This document shows positions 1-9,596 of a stretch of DNA of 64,000 nt, in pieces. The DNA is taken from positions 930,001 through 994,000 of the forward strand of contig NZ_JTDN01000002.1 of assembly GCF_000802385.1 (NCBI RefSeq), written 5' to 3'. Under the pieces are notes generated by a model. It searched no databases, had not been told where the DNA came from, and worked only from the letters and a program-made list of their open reading frames with translations. How positions within the stretch are numbered: position 1 is the stretch's first letter; each line of letters starts with the position of its first letter. The position numbers and the translations under genes are program-made. Source of the DNA: Croceibacterium mercuriale. Lineage in GTDB: Bacteria > Pseudomonadota > Alphaproteobacteria > Sphingomonadales > Sphingomonadaceae.

Positions 1-493
1 TCCGCAGGAAGGCGTGCTGTTCGCCGCTAGCGCGCGGGACAACCTGCGCTACGGGCGCTGGGATGCCGACGAGGCCGACATCTGGCAGGCGGCAGAGGCG
101 GCCAATGCGGCCGGCTTCCTGCGCGACCTGCCGCAGGGGCTCGATACCTATCTGGGCGAGGGCGGCGCGCGCCTGTCCGGCGGGCAGCGGCAACGGCTGG
201 CGATCGCCCGCGCGCTGCTGCGTGATGCGCCGATCCTGCTGCTGGACGAGGCGACCAGCGCGCTTGACGCCGAAAGCGAGCGGCTGGTGCAGGACGCGCT
301 GGAGCATCTGATGCAGGGGCGCACCACGCTGGTCATCGCGCACCGCCTGGCCACCGTGCGTGCGGCCGACCGGATCGTGGTGATGGACGGCGGTCGCATC
401 GTGGAGCAGGGCACGCATGCGCAGCTGACCGCAGCAGGCGGCCTGTATGCGCGGCTGGCGGCCCTGCAGTTCGACGAGCGCACGGTCGCCTGA
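1..493 (+). CDS. ABC transporter ATP-binding domain (C-terminal part, 5' truncated)
   Basis: This is the 3' end of an ABC exporter gene whose start lies outside the window; the frame is already open at the left edge. The visible ~163 residues hold the second half of a nucleotide-binding domain: a Q-loop-like start (PQEGVLF), the ABC signature [15 protein letters not shown], the Walker B/catalytic glutamate stretch [12 protein letters not shown], and the switch histidine in IAHRLATV. Family knowledge: the order and the exporter-like D-loop fit a fused membrane-ATPase subunit of the MsbA/LmrA type, which moves lipids, drugs or peptides across the inner membrane. No transmembrane part is visible, so substrate and subfamily cannot be decided. 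Confidence 0.9.
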   Translation, partial: PQEGVLFAASARDNLRYGRWDADEADIWQAAEAANAAGFLRDLPQGLDTYLGEGGARLSGGQRQRLAIARALLRDAPILLLDEATSALDAESERLVQDALEHLMQGRTTLVIAHRLATVRAADRIVVMDGGRIVEQGTHAQLTAAGGLYARLAALQFDERTVA

Positions 494-588
494 GCGCCGC
501 CATACCGTACGTCGGCGTACGTCCGCGTCCGCAGGGGCTTGCCTAAGTGCAGGTTCATGCGAAAAGTATCAGGTGCAAATTGTTTTCC

Positions 589-609
589 CGCGCAAGCGAT
601 CGTTGCGCG
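589..609. repeat. inverted repeat upstream of the M13 peptidase
   Basis: CGCGCAA and TTGCGCG arms are separated by 7 bases, 27 bases before the ATG of the M13 metallopeptidase gene. It could be an operator or leader hairpin. No regulator can be assigned from the sequence. Confidence 0.35.
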
Positions 610-635
610 TTGTCGATTCTGCCAGAAAGGCTGTC

Positions 636-2759
636 ATGCTTCGTCGTCTTCTCGCCCTCTCCGTTTCCACCGCCGCCCTGACCCTGGCCGTTCCCGCACT
701 GTCGCAGGATGCGCCCGCCGAACGCCCGCCTGTCCCTTCCATGAGCTTCGGGACCTGGGGCGTGGACCCGGCCTTGCTGGACCCCGCAGTCGATCCGGGC
801 GATGACTTCAACGCCCACGTCAACGGCATCTGGCTGCGCGACAATCCGATCCCGCCGGAATATAGCCGCTTCGGCGCGTTCAACATCCTGGCGGAGAAGT
901 CGACCGCCGATGTCGAGAAGCTGGTCCAGGATCTCGCCGCGGCCAACCCCGCCGCCGGCACGCCCGAGCGGCGTATCGTCGATGCCTATACCGCGTTCAT
1001 GGATGTCGACGGGATCGAGGCCCGCGGGCTGGCGCCGGCACAGCCCATGCTGCAGCAGATCTACGGCGCCGGCAATCTCGAAGCGCTGGCCCGGCTCTTC
1101 CCGGTCGCGGGCATCCCCAGCCTGATCGGCGCGGGCGTGCGGGTCGATCCCAAGGATCCCAACAGCTACATCGTGGATGTCGGCTTCGACGGTCTGGGTC
1201 TGCCCAGCCGCGACTATTACCTCGACACCAATCCCCGCAATACGGAGATCCAGAACGCCTATCGCGAGTATCTGGCATTCGTGTTCGGCGAGCTGGGCTA
1301 TGCCGATCCGGACGCCGCGGCCCGGACCGTGTACGACTTCGAACATCAGGTGGCCCTGATCGAATGGGACCGCGCGGTGATGCGCAACCGTGACCTGACC
1401 TACAACAAGCTGACCCGGGCGGAGCTGGCGGCGCTGGCCCCGCAATTCCCGGTGAACAGCGTGCTGCAGGCGGCGGGCTTCACCGACGTGACCACCTTTC
1501 TTGCATCGCAGCTGCCGCCCACGGCGGACGAGACGCGTGAGGCCGGGCTGACTGCGGACCAGCTGAACTCCATCGGCGGCGGCCTGCCGGCGATGATGCA
1601 ACTGCTTGCCCGCACCGACCTCGCCACGCTGAAGGCGTTCATGGCGGCGCAGTTCATCTCCGGCCACTCGTCCGTGCTGCCGAAGCGGTTCGACGATGCC
1701 GCCTTTGCCATGTTCGGCAAGACGCTGAGCGGGCAGGAGGAGCAGCGCCCGCGCTGGAAGCGGGGCATCGGCGCCACCGAGGCGCAGCTGGGCGAGCAGC
1801 TGGGCGCCTTGTATGTGGAACGGTACTTCCCGCCCGAAAGCAAGGTGGCGATGGACGATCTGGTCGCCAATCTGCGTGGCGCGCTGGCCGTCAGCCTGTC
1901 GGAGAATGACTGGATGACGGAGGCGACCCGGCGCGAGGCGGTGGCCAAGCTGGAGGCCTTCACTCCCAAGATCGGCTACCCCGACGCGTTCGAGAGCTAT
2001 CCGGGGCTGGAGATCCGCGGTGACGATGCGCTGGGCAACCGCGTGCGCGCTATGGCCTGGCAGCAGGAGGATGACCGCGCCAAGCTGGGCCAGCCGGTCG
2101 ACCGTACCGAATGGGGCATGCTGCCGCAGACGGTGAACGCCTATTACAATTCGGTGTTCAACGAGATCGTGTTCCCGGCCGCCATCCTGCAGCCGCCATT
2201 CTTCAACGCGTCTGCCGATCCGGCGGTCAATTACGGCGGCATCGGCGCGGTCATCGGTCACGAGATGGGCCACGGCTTCGACGATCAGGGTGCCAAGAGC
2301 GACGGCAAGGGCGTGCTGCGCAACTGGTGGGCCGATACGGACCTCGCCCGTTTCACGCAGCTGGGCGACAAGCTGGTGGCGCAGTACAACCAGTATTGCC
2401 CGCTGGGCGCTGGCGAGCCGTGCGTGAACGGCCGGCTGACGCTGGGCGAGAATATCGGCGATGTCGGCGGCCTCAGCCTGGCCTACCGCGCCTATCGCAT
2501 GTCGCTGGACGGCAAGGAGGCGCCCGTGATCGACGGACTGACCGGCGACCAGCGCTTCTTCCTGTCCTGGGCGCAGGTGTGGCGGTCGATGAGCCGCGAT
2601 GCCGCCTTGCGCCAGCAGATGCTGACCGATCCGCACAGTCCCGAACAGTTCCGGGTCAACGGCGTCGTCCGCAACAATGACGACTGGTACAAGGCGTTCA
2701 ACGTGCAGCCGGGCGACGACCTGTACCTGGCGCCTGCGGATCGGGTCCACATCTGGTAA
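636..2759 (+). CDS. M13 family metalloendopeptidase (neprilysin/PepO-like), exported
   Basis: A 707-residue zinc metallopeptidase of family M13, the usual length for PepO-like bacterial members. The chosen ATG is preceded by AGAAAGG and gives a clear signal peptide (MLRRLLALSVSTAALTLAVP, cleavage near ALSQD), so the enzyme should act in the periplasm or be secreted. The zinc motif HEMGH lies at residues 542-546, and the third zinc ligand is Glu605 in ENIGDVGG, both diagnostic for M13. The protein ends in an aromatic VHIW tail, as family members do. The open frame extends upstream to 447, but that part overlaps the ABC gene and has no signal peptide. It is probably monocistronic. It likely degrades small peptides; the substrate is unknown. 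Confidence 0.93.
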   Translation: MLRRLLALSVSTAALTLAVPALSQDAPAERPPVPSMSFGTWGVDPALLDPAVDPGDDFNAHVNGIWLRDNPIPPEYSRFGAFNILAEKSTADVEKLVQDLAAANPAAGTPERRIVDAYTAFMDVDGIEARGLAPAQPMLQQIYGAGNLEALARLFPVAGIPSLIGAGVRVDPKDPNSYIVDVGFDGLGLPSRDYYLDTNPRNTEIQNAYREYLAFVFGELGYADPDAAARTVYDFEHQVALIEWDRAVMRNRDLTYNKLTRAELAALAPQFPVNSVLQAAGFTDVTTFLASQLPPTADETREAGLTADQLNSIGGGLPAMMQLLARTDLATLKAFMAAQFISGHSSVLPKRFDDAAFAMFGKTLSGQEEQRPRWKRGIGATEAQLGEQLGALYVERYFPPESKVAMDDLVANLRGALAVSLSENDWMTEATRREAVAKLEAFTPKIGYPDAFESYPGLEIRGDDALGNRVRAMAWQQEDDRAKLGQPVDRTEWGMLPQTVNAYYNSVFNEIVFPAAILQPPFFNASADPAVNYGGIGAVIGHEMGHGFDDQGAKSDGKGVLRNWWADTDLARFTQLGDKLVAQYNQYCPLGAGEPCVNGRLTLGENIGDVGGLSLAYRAYRMSLDGKEAPVIDGLTGDQRFFLSWAQVWRSMSRDAALRQQMLTDPHSPEQFRVNGVVRNNDDWYKAFNVQPGDDLYLAPADRVHIW

Positions 2760-2779
2760 GGCTGCGCCGATGGTGCGGT

Positions 2780-2811
2780 GCAGCACGGCGCGCTTGACTT
2801 CGCCGTGCTGC
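2780..2811. other. 11-bp perfect hairpin between M13 peptidase and uppP
   Basis: GCAGCACGGCG and CGCCGTGCTGC pair perfectly around a 10-base loop, 20 bases after the M13 stop and 19 before the uppP start. There is no T-run, so it is not a classical terminator. It may act as an mRNA 3' stabiliser or a weak attenuator. Confidence 0.5.
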
Positions 2812-2830
2812 CCGCTGACAGCCTCGCGCC

Positions 2831-3640
2831 ATGGACAACACGCTGACCGCCATCCTGCTCGGTATCCTGGAAGGACTGGCAGAGTTCCTGCCGATCTCCT
2901 CCACCGGGCACCTGATCCTGGCGCAGAGTTTCTTCGGCTTCGACCCGGGGCAATGGGCGCAATTCAACGTGGTGATCCAGCTGGGCGCGATCCTGGCGGT
3001 GGTGGTCACCTACTGGAAGCTGTTCCTGGATACCGGGCTGGGCCTGCTGCGCCGAGACGCGACCGCCTGGCGCTTCGCCCGCAACATCGTGCTGGGCTTC
3101 CTGCCGGCGGCGGTGATCGGCCTGATGGCCAAGGATGCGATCAGCGCCATGCTGGAAAGCCCGCTGGTGGTGGCATGGGCGCTGCTGGTGGGCGGCATCG
3201 CCATCCTGCTGCTGGAACGCACCGTGCGGCCAGGGCCGGATGAAGGCGTCGCCGCGCTGCCGATGCGCACCGCGCTGCTGATCGGTTTCGCGCAGTGCCT
3301 GGCGATGATCCCCGGCACCAGCCGCTCTGCCTCCTCCATCCTGGGTGCGCTGGCGATGGGTGTCGGGCGCAAGACGGCGGCGGAATTTTCCTTCTTCCTG
3401 GCGGTGCCGACCATGCTGGGCGCAGCGACCGTGAAGATCGCCGACGATCCGGCGCTGTTCACCGGCGGCGCGGTGATCGGCTGGGGCGAGATCGGGCTCG
3501 GCTTCACCGCCGCGTTCCTGACCGCGCTGGTCGTGATCCGCGCCTTTGTCGCCTATGTCAGCCGCTACGGTTTCGCGCCGTTCGCCTGGTATCGCATCGC
3601 GATCGGCGGCGGCACGCTGCTGTGGCTGGCCCTCGGTTGA
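2831..3640 (+). CDS. uppP: undecaprenyl-diphosphatase (UppP/BacA)
   Basis: An integral membrane enzyme of 269 residues that dephosphorylates undecaprenyl diphosphate, recycling the lipid carrier for peptidoglycan and other envelope polymers; its overproduction confers bacitracin resistance. The two BacA signatures are present: EGLAEFLPISSTGHL near residues 14-28, with the conserved glutamates, and PGTSRSASSI near residues 159-168. Several hydrophobic helices span the chain. Length and motif spacing match the family. It follows the M13 peptidase gene by 71 bases and a hairpin, so it may share a transcript or have its own promoter. Confidence 0.96.
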   Translation: MDNTLTAILLGILEGLAEFLPISSTGHLILAQSFFGFDPGQWAQFNVVIQLGAILAVVVTYWKLFLDTGLGLLRRDATAWRFARNIVLGFLPAAVIGLMAKDAISAMLESPLVVAWALLVGGIAILLLERTVRPGPDEGVAALPMRTALLIGFAQCLAMIPGTSRSASSILGALAMGVGRKTAAEFSFFLAVPTMLGAATVKIADDPALFTGGAVIGWGEIGLGFTAAFLTALVVIRAFVAYVSRYGFAPFAWYRIAIGGGTLLWLALG

Positions 3641-3713
3641 GCGCTACCGGACGGAACCAATTTGCCACTGCGCCGGTTTTGCCTGCTGACATAAAGCAAG
3701 AAGGGGACTTTTC

Positions 3714-3956
3714 ATGAAGAAGATCATTGCATTCGCCGCTGCCGCCACGCTGGGCCTGGGCGTTGCCGCCTGCGACAGCGCGCAGGAAAACGCAGCCGAG
3801 GACACGGCTGACGCCATCGAGGATCGCGCGGATGCGCTGGAAGATTCCGGCGTGATCAACGATGCGCAGGAAGAGGCGATGGACGACACCGCCGACGCCA
3901 TCGAGGATGCCGCCGAAGACGGCGCGATGACCACGACGACGACCACCGTCCGCTAA
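3714..3956 (+). CDS. small acidic lipoprotein, 80 aa
   Basis: A short exported protein with a lipoprotein signal peptide (MKKIIAFAAAATLGLGVAAC; lipobox VAAC with Cys20). The mature part is very acidic and contains two near-copies of DTADAIED separated by DRADALEDSG, suggesting short amphipathic helices or a flexible acidic tether. It ends in a run of threonines (TTTTTTVR). The start is supported by GAAGGGGA upstream. A strong terminator follows. No enzymatic motif is present and function is unknown; proteins of this look are common in Sphingomonadales. Two further small lipoproteins face it on the other strand. Confidence 0.8.
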   Translation: MKKIIAFAAAATLGLGVAACDSAQENAAEDTADAIEDRADALEDSGVINDAQEEAMDDTADAIEDAAEDGAMTTTTTTVR

Positions 3957-3983
3957 GCCGGGCGGACCACGACTGGTCCAAGG

Positions 3984-4020
3984 AAAAAGGCCGGTCCGGA
4001 GCGATCCGGGCCGGCCTTTT
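3984..4020. terminator. bidirectional rho-independent terminator
   Basis: AAAAGGCCGGTCCGG and CCGGGCCGGCCTTTT form a 15-bp stem with one G-U pair around a 6-base loop, with A and T tracts on both sides. It lies between the convergent small lipoprotein genes and directly abuts the stop codon of the minus-strand one, so it can end transcription from both directions. Confidence 0.9.
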
Positions 4021-4200
4021 CTATGGCTGGGTGCTGTCGGTGAGCGGCGGCGTCTCGGGGCGTTCCCGAAGCATCGCTTCGGCCCGTTCAAGCGTCCGCG
4101 CCTCGCCCTCCGGACGGGCGGGCGGGTCGTCGGGCGCACCACAGCCGCACAGCGCCGCTGCCAGCATGACGGCCGGAAGCAGCGCTGCACCACCGTTCAT
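4021..4200 (-). CDS. very small lipoprotein, 59 aa
   Basis: A short gene in the same direction as the 105-residue lipoprotein upstream, whose TAA stop is followed immediately by this ATG with no gap, which implies translational coupling. The product begins MNGGAALLPAVMLAAALCGC, a hydrophobic signal with a plausible lipobox LCGC (Cys20), followed by a proline- and charge-rich tail (APDDPPARPEGEARTLERAE) and ends in DSTQP. Its stop codon touches the bidirectional terminator. There is no recognisable domain and function is unknown. The clean coupling, signal peptide and terminator position argue for a real gene; expression is not proven. Confidence 0.65.
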   Translation of the reverse strand: MNGGAALLPAVMLAAALCGCGAPDDPPARPEGEARTLERAEAMLRERPETPPLTDSTQP

Positions 4201-4518
4201 TTACATGCTGCTTTCGGCGGTGCGGGTCGCGGCCTCGGCGGCGGCCGCTTCGGATTCGATGTCGGCCACGGCCTCTGCCGCCGCGTCCGCGGCTGCCGCG
4301 GTGGTGTCGACCGGTTCCGCTACCGGCTCGTTCGCCTCGACCGCGGGGGCGGTGGTCAGGCCGGCATCGGGCGCGGGCATCGGCGCTTCGGTCATGGCCT
4401 GGTCTGCCGGCATCTCCACGGTGTCGGCCATCGCATCCTCGCTCGCATCGTCGGAACTGCCGCAGGCGGCCAGCGCGAACAGCAGCGGGGCTGCGGCGGT
4501 CAGGGCGATCATCTTCAT
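4201..4518 (-). CDS. alanine-rich lipoprotein, 105 aa
   Basis: An exported lipoprotein with signal MKMIALTAAAPLLFALAAC (lipobox ALAAC, Cys19) and a Shine-Dalgarno AGAGGA upstream. The mature chain is low-complexity, rich in Ala, Glu, Asp, Thr and Pro (for example AAAADAAAEAVADIESEAAAAEAA), and lacks a recognised domain. It is acidic, like the lipoprotein at 3714-3956 on the other strand, and is followed without a gap by the 59-residue lipoprotein gene. It could be an envelope spacer or stress-related surface protein; this is a guess from composition only. Confidence 0.75.
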   Translation of the reverse strand: MKMIALTAAAPLLFALAACGSSDDASEDAMADTVEMPADQAMTEAPMPAPDAGLTTAPAVEANEPVAEPVDTTAAAADAAAEAVADIESEAAAAEAATRTAESSM

Positions 4519-4655
4519 GGGTCTTGGTCCTCTTCAAGCGCCTGCATCAGGCTTGGCCCCGGCCTTAGCCCAGCCGGGCCCTCAAGAAAACTCGTGTAAT
4601 GCGCACCCTTGCCGCTTGCCGCCGGACCCGGCGCCGTGCCACGGACACCCTTGCG

Positions 4656-6443
<1,788 letters not shown>

Positions 6444-6514
6444 CCGGTGATGGATGGCTGCTTGCGGGTGGAGAGCGTGTTCTGCGATCGGCCCCCGACA
6501 ACAGAGGATTTCCG

Positions 6515-7609
6515 ATGACATCAGCGCCCGTAGCGATCCTGTACCAGGCTTTGCCACCGCCGATCATCGATGGCTTGCGCAAGGATGCCAAGCCTGGCGG
6601 CTATTCCGATGGCGGAGCGGATATCGCTCATGCGCTGACCATGGCCGGGGAAGCAGTCATTACGCCGGTGCCTGCGCCGGATCCGGCCCGTGCCCTGGAC
6701 TGGGTGTTTCCCGACACACCCGAAGGCATCGGTGCCGCCATCGCTGCCGGGGCTGGGATCCTGTGGGCGAACACTGTCCTGTTCGCCGGACACCCGCTGG
6801 AAAACGCCTTGGCGAAGGTCGCGATCGTGGGGCAGTCGCCGGCCGCGATGCAGGCGTTCGACGACAAGTTCGATACCAACCGCCTGCTGGCGGACGCCGG
6901 ACTTCCGGTCGCCCGATCCTTCCTGCTGTCCGGCGCGGCGCGCGCAGGTGTCTGTGCCCTGGCCGACCTTGAACAGGCCTGCGCGGACCGTGGCATGACC
7001 TTCCCGCTGATCGTCAAACCCGTGCGTGGGCGGGGCAGTCAGGGGGTGACGCTGGTCCGTGACATCGACGCCCTCCGATCCTCGGCCGCAGCCCTGATCG
7101 CGGAGGCCAGGTTCGGCGACATGCTGATGGTGGAGGAATTCCTGGATGGCGACGAGATGACGGTGACCGTCATGCCGCCGGCTTCGCCGCGGCCGGACGG
7201 AACGCCGGCGGGATCGCGCTGGGCGTTGCGACCGGTGTACCGGTTCGATCAGCAAGGCGGGGTGGCCCCGTATAATGGGGATGTGCCGGTAACCGCGAAC
7301 AGCGTCGCCATCGACAAGGATCGGCTGAGTGATCCGGCAGTCGCGGGCATGCTGGCGGCGTGCTTGGCCGCGGCTGGCCTGGTCGATGCCCGCAGCGTCA
7401 TCTGTATCGATTGCCGGGCTGATCGCGCCGGCGTGTTCAAGCTGTTCGACCTGAACATGAAGCCCAACATGACCGGTCCGGGCCGCCCCGGCCGCGATGA
7501 TCAGGATTGCCTGTCGGCGATCGCGGCACGCGCCGACGGCTGGAGCTACACCGATCTTCTGCGTGCCATCCTGGCGGCGCAATGGGGGCACGGGACAGCA
7601 CAGGGGTAA
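6515..7609 (+). CDS. ATP-grasp ligase, D-Ala-D-Ala ligase-like, unknown substrate
   Basis: A 364-residue cytosolic protein with an ATP-grasp fold. An N-terminal Rossmann-like half (ILYQ, residues 1-110) is followed by the central ATP-binding segment FPLIVKPVRGRGSQGVTLV (near 165-183), an acidic lid (VEEFLDGDEMTV) and a C-terminal metal-binding stretch FDLNMKPNMTGPG. Known relatives join a carboxylate to an amine or thiol through an acyl phosphate, as in D-alanine-D-alanine ligase. AGAGGA precedes the start. The gene stands alone between recQ and the convergent ribA, so no pathway is implied. It is probably not the cell-wall Ddl, which normally sits in the division cluster. Confidence 0.75.
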   Translation: MTSAPVAILYQALPPPIIDGLRKDAKPGGYSDGGADIAHALTMAGEAVITPVPAPDPARALDWVFPDTPEGIGAAIAAGAGILWANTVLFAGHPLENALAKVAIVGQSPAAMQAFDDKFDTNRLLADAGLPVARSFLLSGAARAGVCALADLEQACADRGMTFPLIVKPVRGRGSQGVTLVRDIDALRSSAAALIAEARFGDMLMVEEFLDGDEMTVTVMPPASPRPDGTPAGSRWALRPVYRFDQQGGVAPYNGDVPVTANSVAIDKDRLSDPAVAGMLAACLAAAGLVDARSVICIDCRADRAGVFKLFDLNMKPNMTGPGRPGRDDQDCLSAIAARADGWSYTDLLRAILAAQWGHGTAQG

Positions 7610-7630
7610 GCCTGTCGCCCGGCCGTGCGC

Positions 7631-8656
7631 CTAGACCAGCAGGTGGCCCGCTGCGTCCCGCTTGGTGTCCAGGTATCGCTGGTTGTGCGGATTGGCCGGC
7701 AGCTGGTGCGGCACCCGCTCCGCCACCGTCACCCCTGCTGTGGCCAGCGCCGCAACCTTGGCGGGGTTGTTGGTCAGCAGCCGGATGGTCGGCGCGCCCA
7801 GCAGGTCCAGCATCCGCGCAGCGACGGGGAAATCGCGCGCCTCCGCCGGGAAGCCCAGGCGGTTGTTCGCCTCCAGCGTGTCGAAGCCCTGATCCTGCAG
7901 GCGGTAGGCGCGCATCTTGTTGACCAGGCCGATCCCGCGCCCCTCCTGCCGCAGATACAGCAGCACGCCCCAGCCACCATGCGCCGCCTCGTCCGCCATC
8001 GCGACCAGCGCGGCATCCAGCTGCGGCCCGCAATCGCAGCGCAGGGATCCCAGGATATCGCCGGTCAGGCATTCGGAATGCAGCCGCACCAGCGGCACCC
8101 GGTCGCTGCTCTGCCGCCCGATGATCAGCGCGACATGCTCCCGCAGATCGTCCGGCGCGCGGAACACCACGATCTGCGCTTCTTCCGCGCGCGCCACGGG
8201 CAGGTGTGTGCGGGTGGCGATGAACAGGCGTGCGGGGTCGGCCAGCGCGGCGACATCCGCGGGCGCCACCGGCACCGGCTCGCCCGCGGGCAGGGGATCG
8301 ACCAGGAAGGCGGGCAGGATGCCGGCGATCCGCGCCAGCTCCAGCGCCGCCGCCGCGGCATCGGCCCAGGGCAGCGGCTCGCTGGCGAAAGGGCCCTTCA
8401 GCGGGGTCGCCAGGTCCAGCACCGGGTCCGCGATCGCCCGCGCGGTCACCAGCTCGACCGGGGCGATGTCGCGGATCAGCACCGGGGCATGCGGGTCGGC
8501 CGCGTCGCGCTGGTTCGCCAGCTTCAGCGTGGCGGCGCGGGCGGCGCTTATCAGCAGGCGCGGTGCGGCGGCCAAGCCATCCGGCGCGGTTTCCACCGGC
8601 AGCAGTGGCGGCGCGCCGGGCAGCAGCAGCGGCCAGCCATGGCGCAGCGCATCCAC
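7631..8656 (-). CDS. ribA: GTP cyclohydrolase II with N-terminal extension (riboflavin synthesis)
   Basis: RibA opens and hydrolyses GTP to start riboflavin biosynthesis. The C-terminal ~200 residues carry the zinc cysteines ([18 protein letters not shown]), the catalytic region [11 protein letters not shown] and the NNPAKV loop. The N-terminal ~130 residues form an extension seen in many alphaproteobacterial RibA proteins, perhaps a degenerate RibB-like domain. The start is unsettled: GTG at 8656 is given, but the coding similarity seems to begin earlier ([15 protein letters not shown]), which would require a CTG at 8692 that overlaps the xthA stop. Either way it is coupled to xthA just upstream. 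Confidence 0.9.
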   Translation of the reverse strand: MDALRHGWPLLLPGAPPLLPVETAPDGLAAAPRLLISAARAATLKLANQRDAADPHAPVLIRDIAPVELVTARAIADPVLDLATPLKGPFASEPLPWADAAAAALELARIAGILPAFLVDPLPAGEPVPVAPADVAALADPARLFIATRTHLPVARAEEAQIVVFRAPDDLREHVALIIGRQSSDRVPLVRLHSECLTGDILGSLRCDCGPQLDAALVAMADEAAHGGWGVLLYLRQEGRGIGLVNKMRAYRLQDQGFDTLEANNRLGFPAEARDFPVAARMLDLLGAPTIRLLTNNPAKVAALATAGVTVAERVPHQLPANPHNQRYLDTKRDAAGHLLV

Positions 8657-8688
8657 CGCCTGCGCCGCGCGCCTGCTGGAGCCTGCGG

Positions 8689-9486
8689 TCAGAGCGTGAA
8701 CTCCGTCACCAGCGGCACATGGTCGCTCGGCCGGTCCCAGGCGCGCGCGGGCTCCAGCACGCGGTGCGCGGTGGCCTGGGCGGCCAGCTCGGGACTGGCC
8801 CACATATGGTCCAGCCGTCGCCCGCGATCGTTGGTCTGCCAGTTGGCCGAACGATAGGACCACCAGCTGTAATAGCGTTGCGGCGCGGCGATGTGCTGCC
8901 GGCCGAGATCAGCCCAGCCATGCGCGTCCTGGAAGCGGGCAAGCGCCTCCACCTCGACCGGCGTGTGGCTGACGACCTTCAGCAGCTGCTTGTGGCTCCA
9001 GACGTCGCTTTCCAGCGGCGCGATGTTGAAGTCGCCCACGATCAGCGTCGGCCGGTCGACGGTGTCGGCCCAGCGGGTCATGCGCTCCAGAAAGTCCAGC
9101 TTCTGCCCGAACTTCACGTTCTGCGTCCGGTCGGGAATGTCGCCGCCCGCGGGCACATAGACATTCTCGACCACCATGCCCTGACCCTGCGGGCCAAGCA
9201 GCTCCACGCCCACATGGCGCGCCTCGCCATTGTCCTGCCAGTCGTGCCGCGACACTTCGCGCAAGGGAATGCGGCTGACCGTGGCCACTCCGTGATAGCC
9301 CTTCTGTCCGTGGACCACCTGATGTTCGTAGCCGAGCGCCGCCAGTTCGGCCGCGGGGAACAGCTCGGCGACCGTCTTGATCTCCTGCAGGCACAGCACG
9401 TCCGGCGCTTCCTCGCGCAGCAGCCGCTCCACCAGCGGCATGCGCAGACGGACGGAGTTGATGTTCCAGCTGGCGATCGTGACCAT
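8689..9486 (-). CDS. xthA: exodeoxyribonuclease III (AP endonuclease)
   Basis: A 265-residue exonuclease/AP endonuclease of the ExoIII/APE1 family, which cleaves at abasic sites during base excision repair. Family motifs are SWNINSVR at the N-terminus, the metal-binding glutamate in [20 protein letters not shown], and the catalytic SDHVPLV near the end. The ATG at 9486 puts the first beta-strand MVTIASWN at the right place; the longer frame adds only MHA. ribA follows directly on the same strand and overlaps or abuts its stop. The lipoprotein aminopeptidase gene diverges upstream. Confidence 0.95.
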   Translation of the reverse strand: MVTIASWNINSVRLRMPLVERLLREEAPDVLCLQEIKTVAELFPAAELAALGYEHQVVHGQKGYHGVATVSRIPLREVSRHDWQDNGEARHVGVELLGPQGQGMVVENVYVPAGGDIPDRTQNVKFGQKLDFLERMTRWADTVDRPTLIVGDFNIAPLESDVWSHKQLLKVVSHTPVEVEALARFQDAHGWADLGRQHIAAPQRYYSWWSYRSANWQTNDRGRRLDHMWASPELAAQATAHRVLEPARAWDRPSDHVPLVTEFTL

Positions 9487-9596
9487 GGCGTGCACCTAGT
9501 GACAGCCGGCAGACGCAGCAAGAGCCCCGCTTGCAAGGCAAAGGGGGTTGCGCCAATGACCGTTGCAATCGCAACTGATTGCCCGGAGTCTCCCCG

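Noticed and set aside
555-2786. 743-codon open frame on the minus strand opposite the M13 peptidase
   Set aside because: High-GC shadow: no signal, motif or ribosome site, and it covers a gene with clear zinc motifs.
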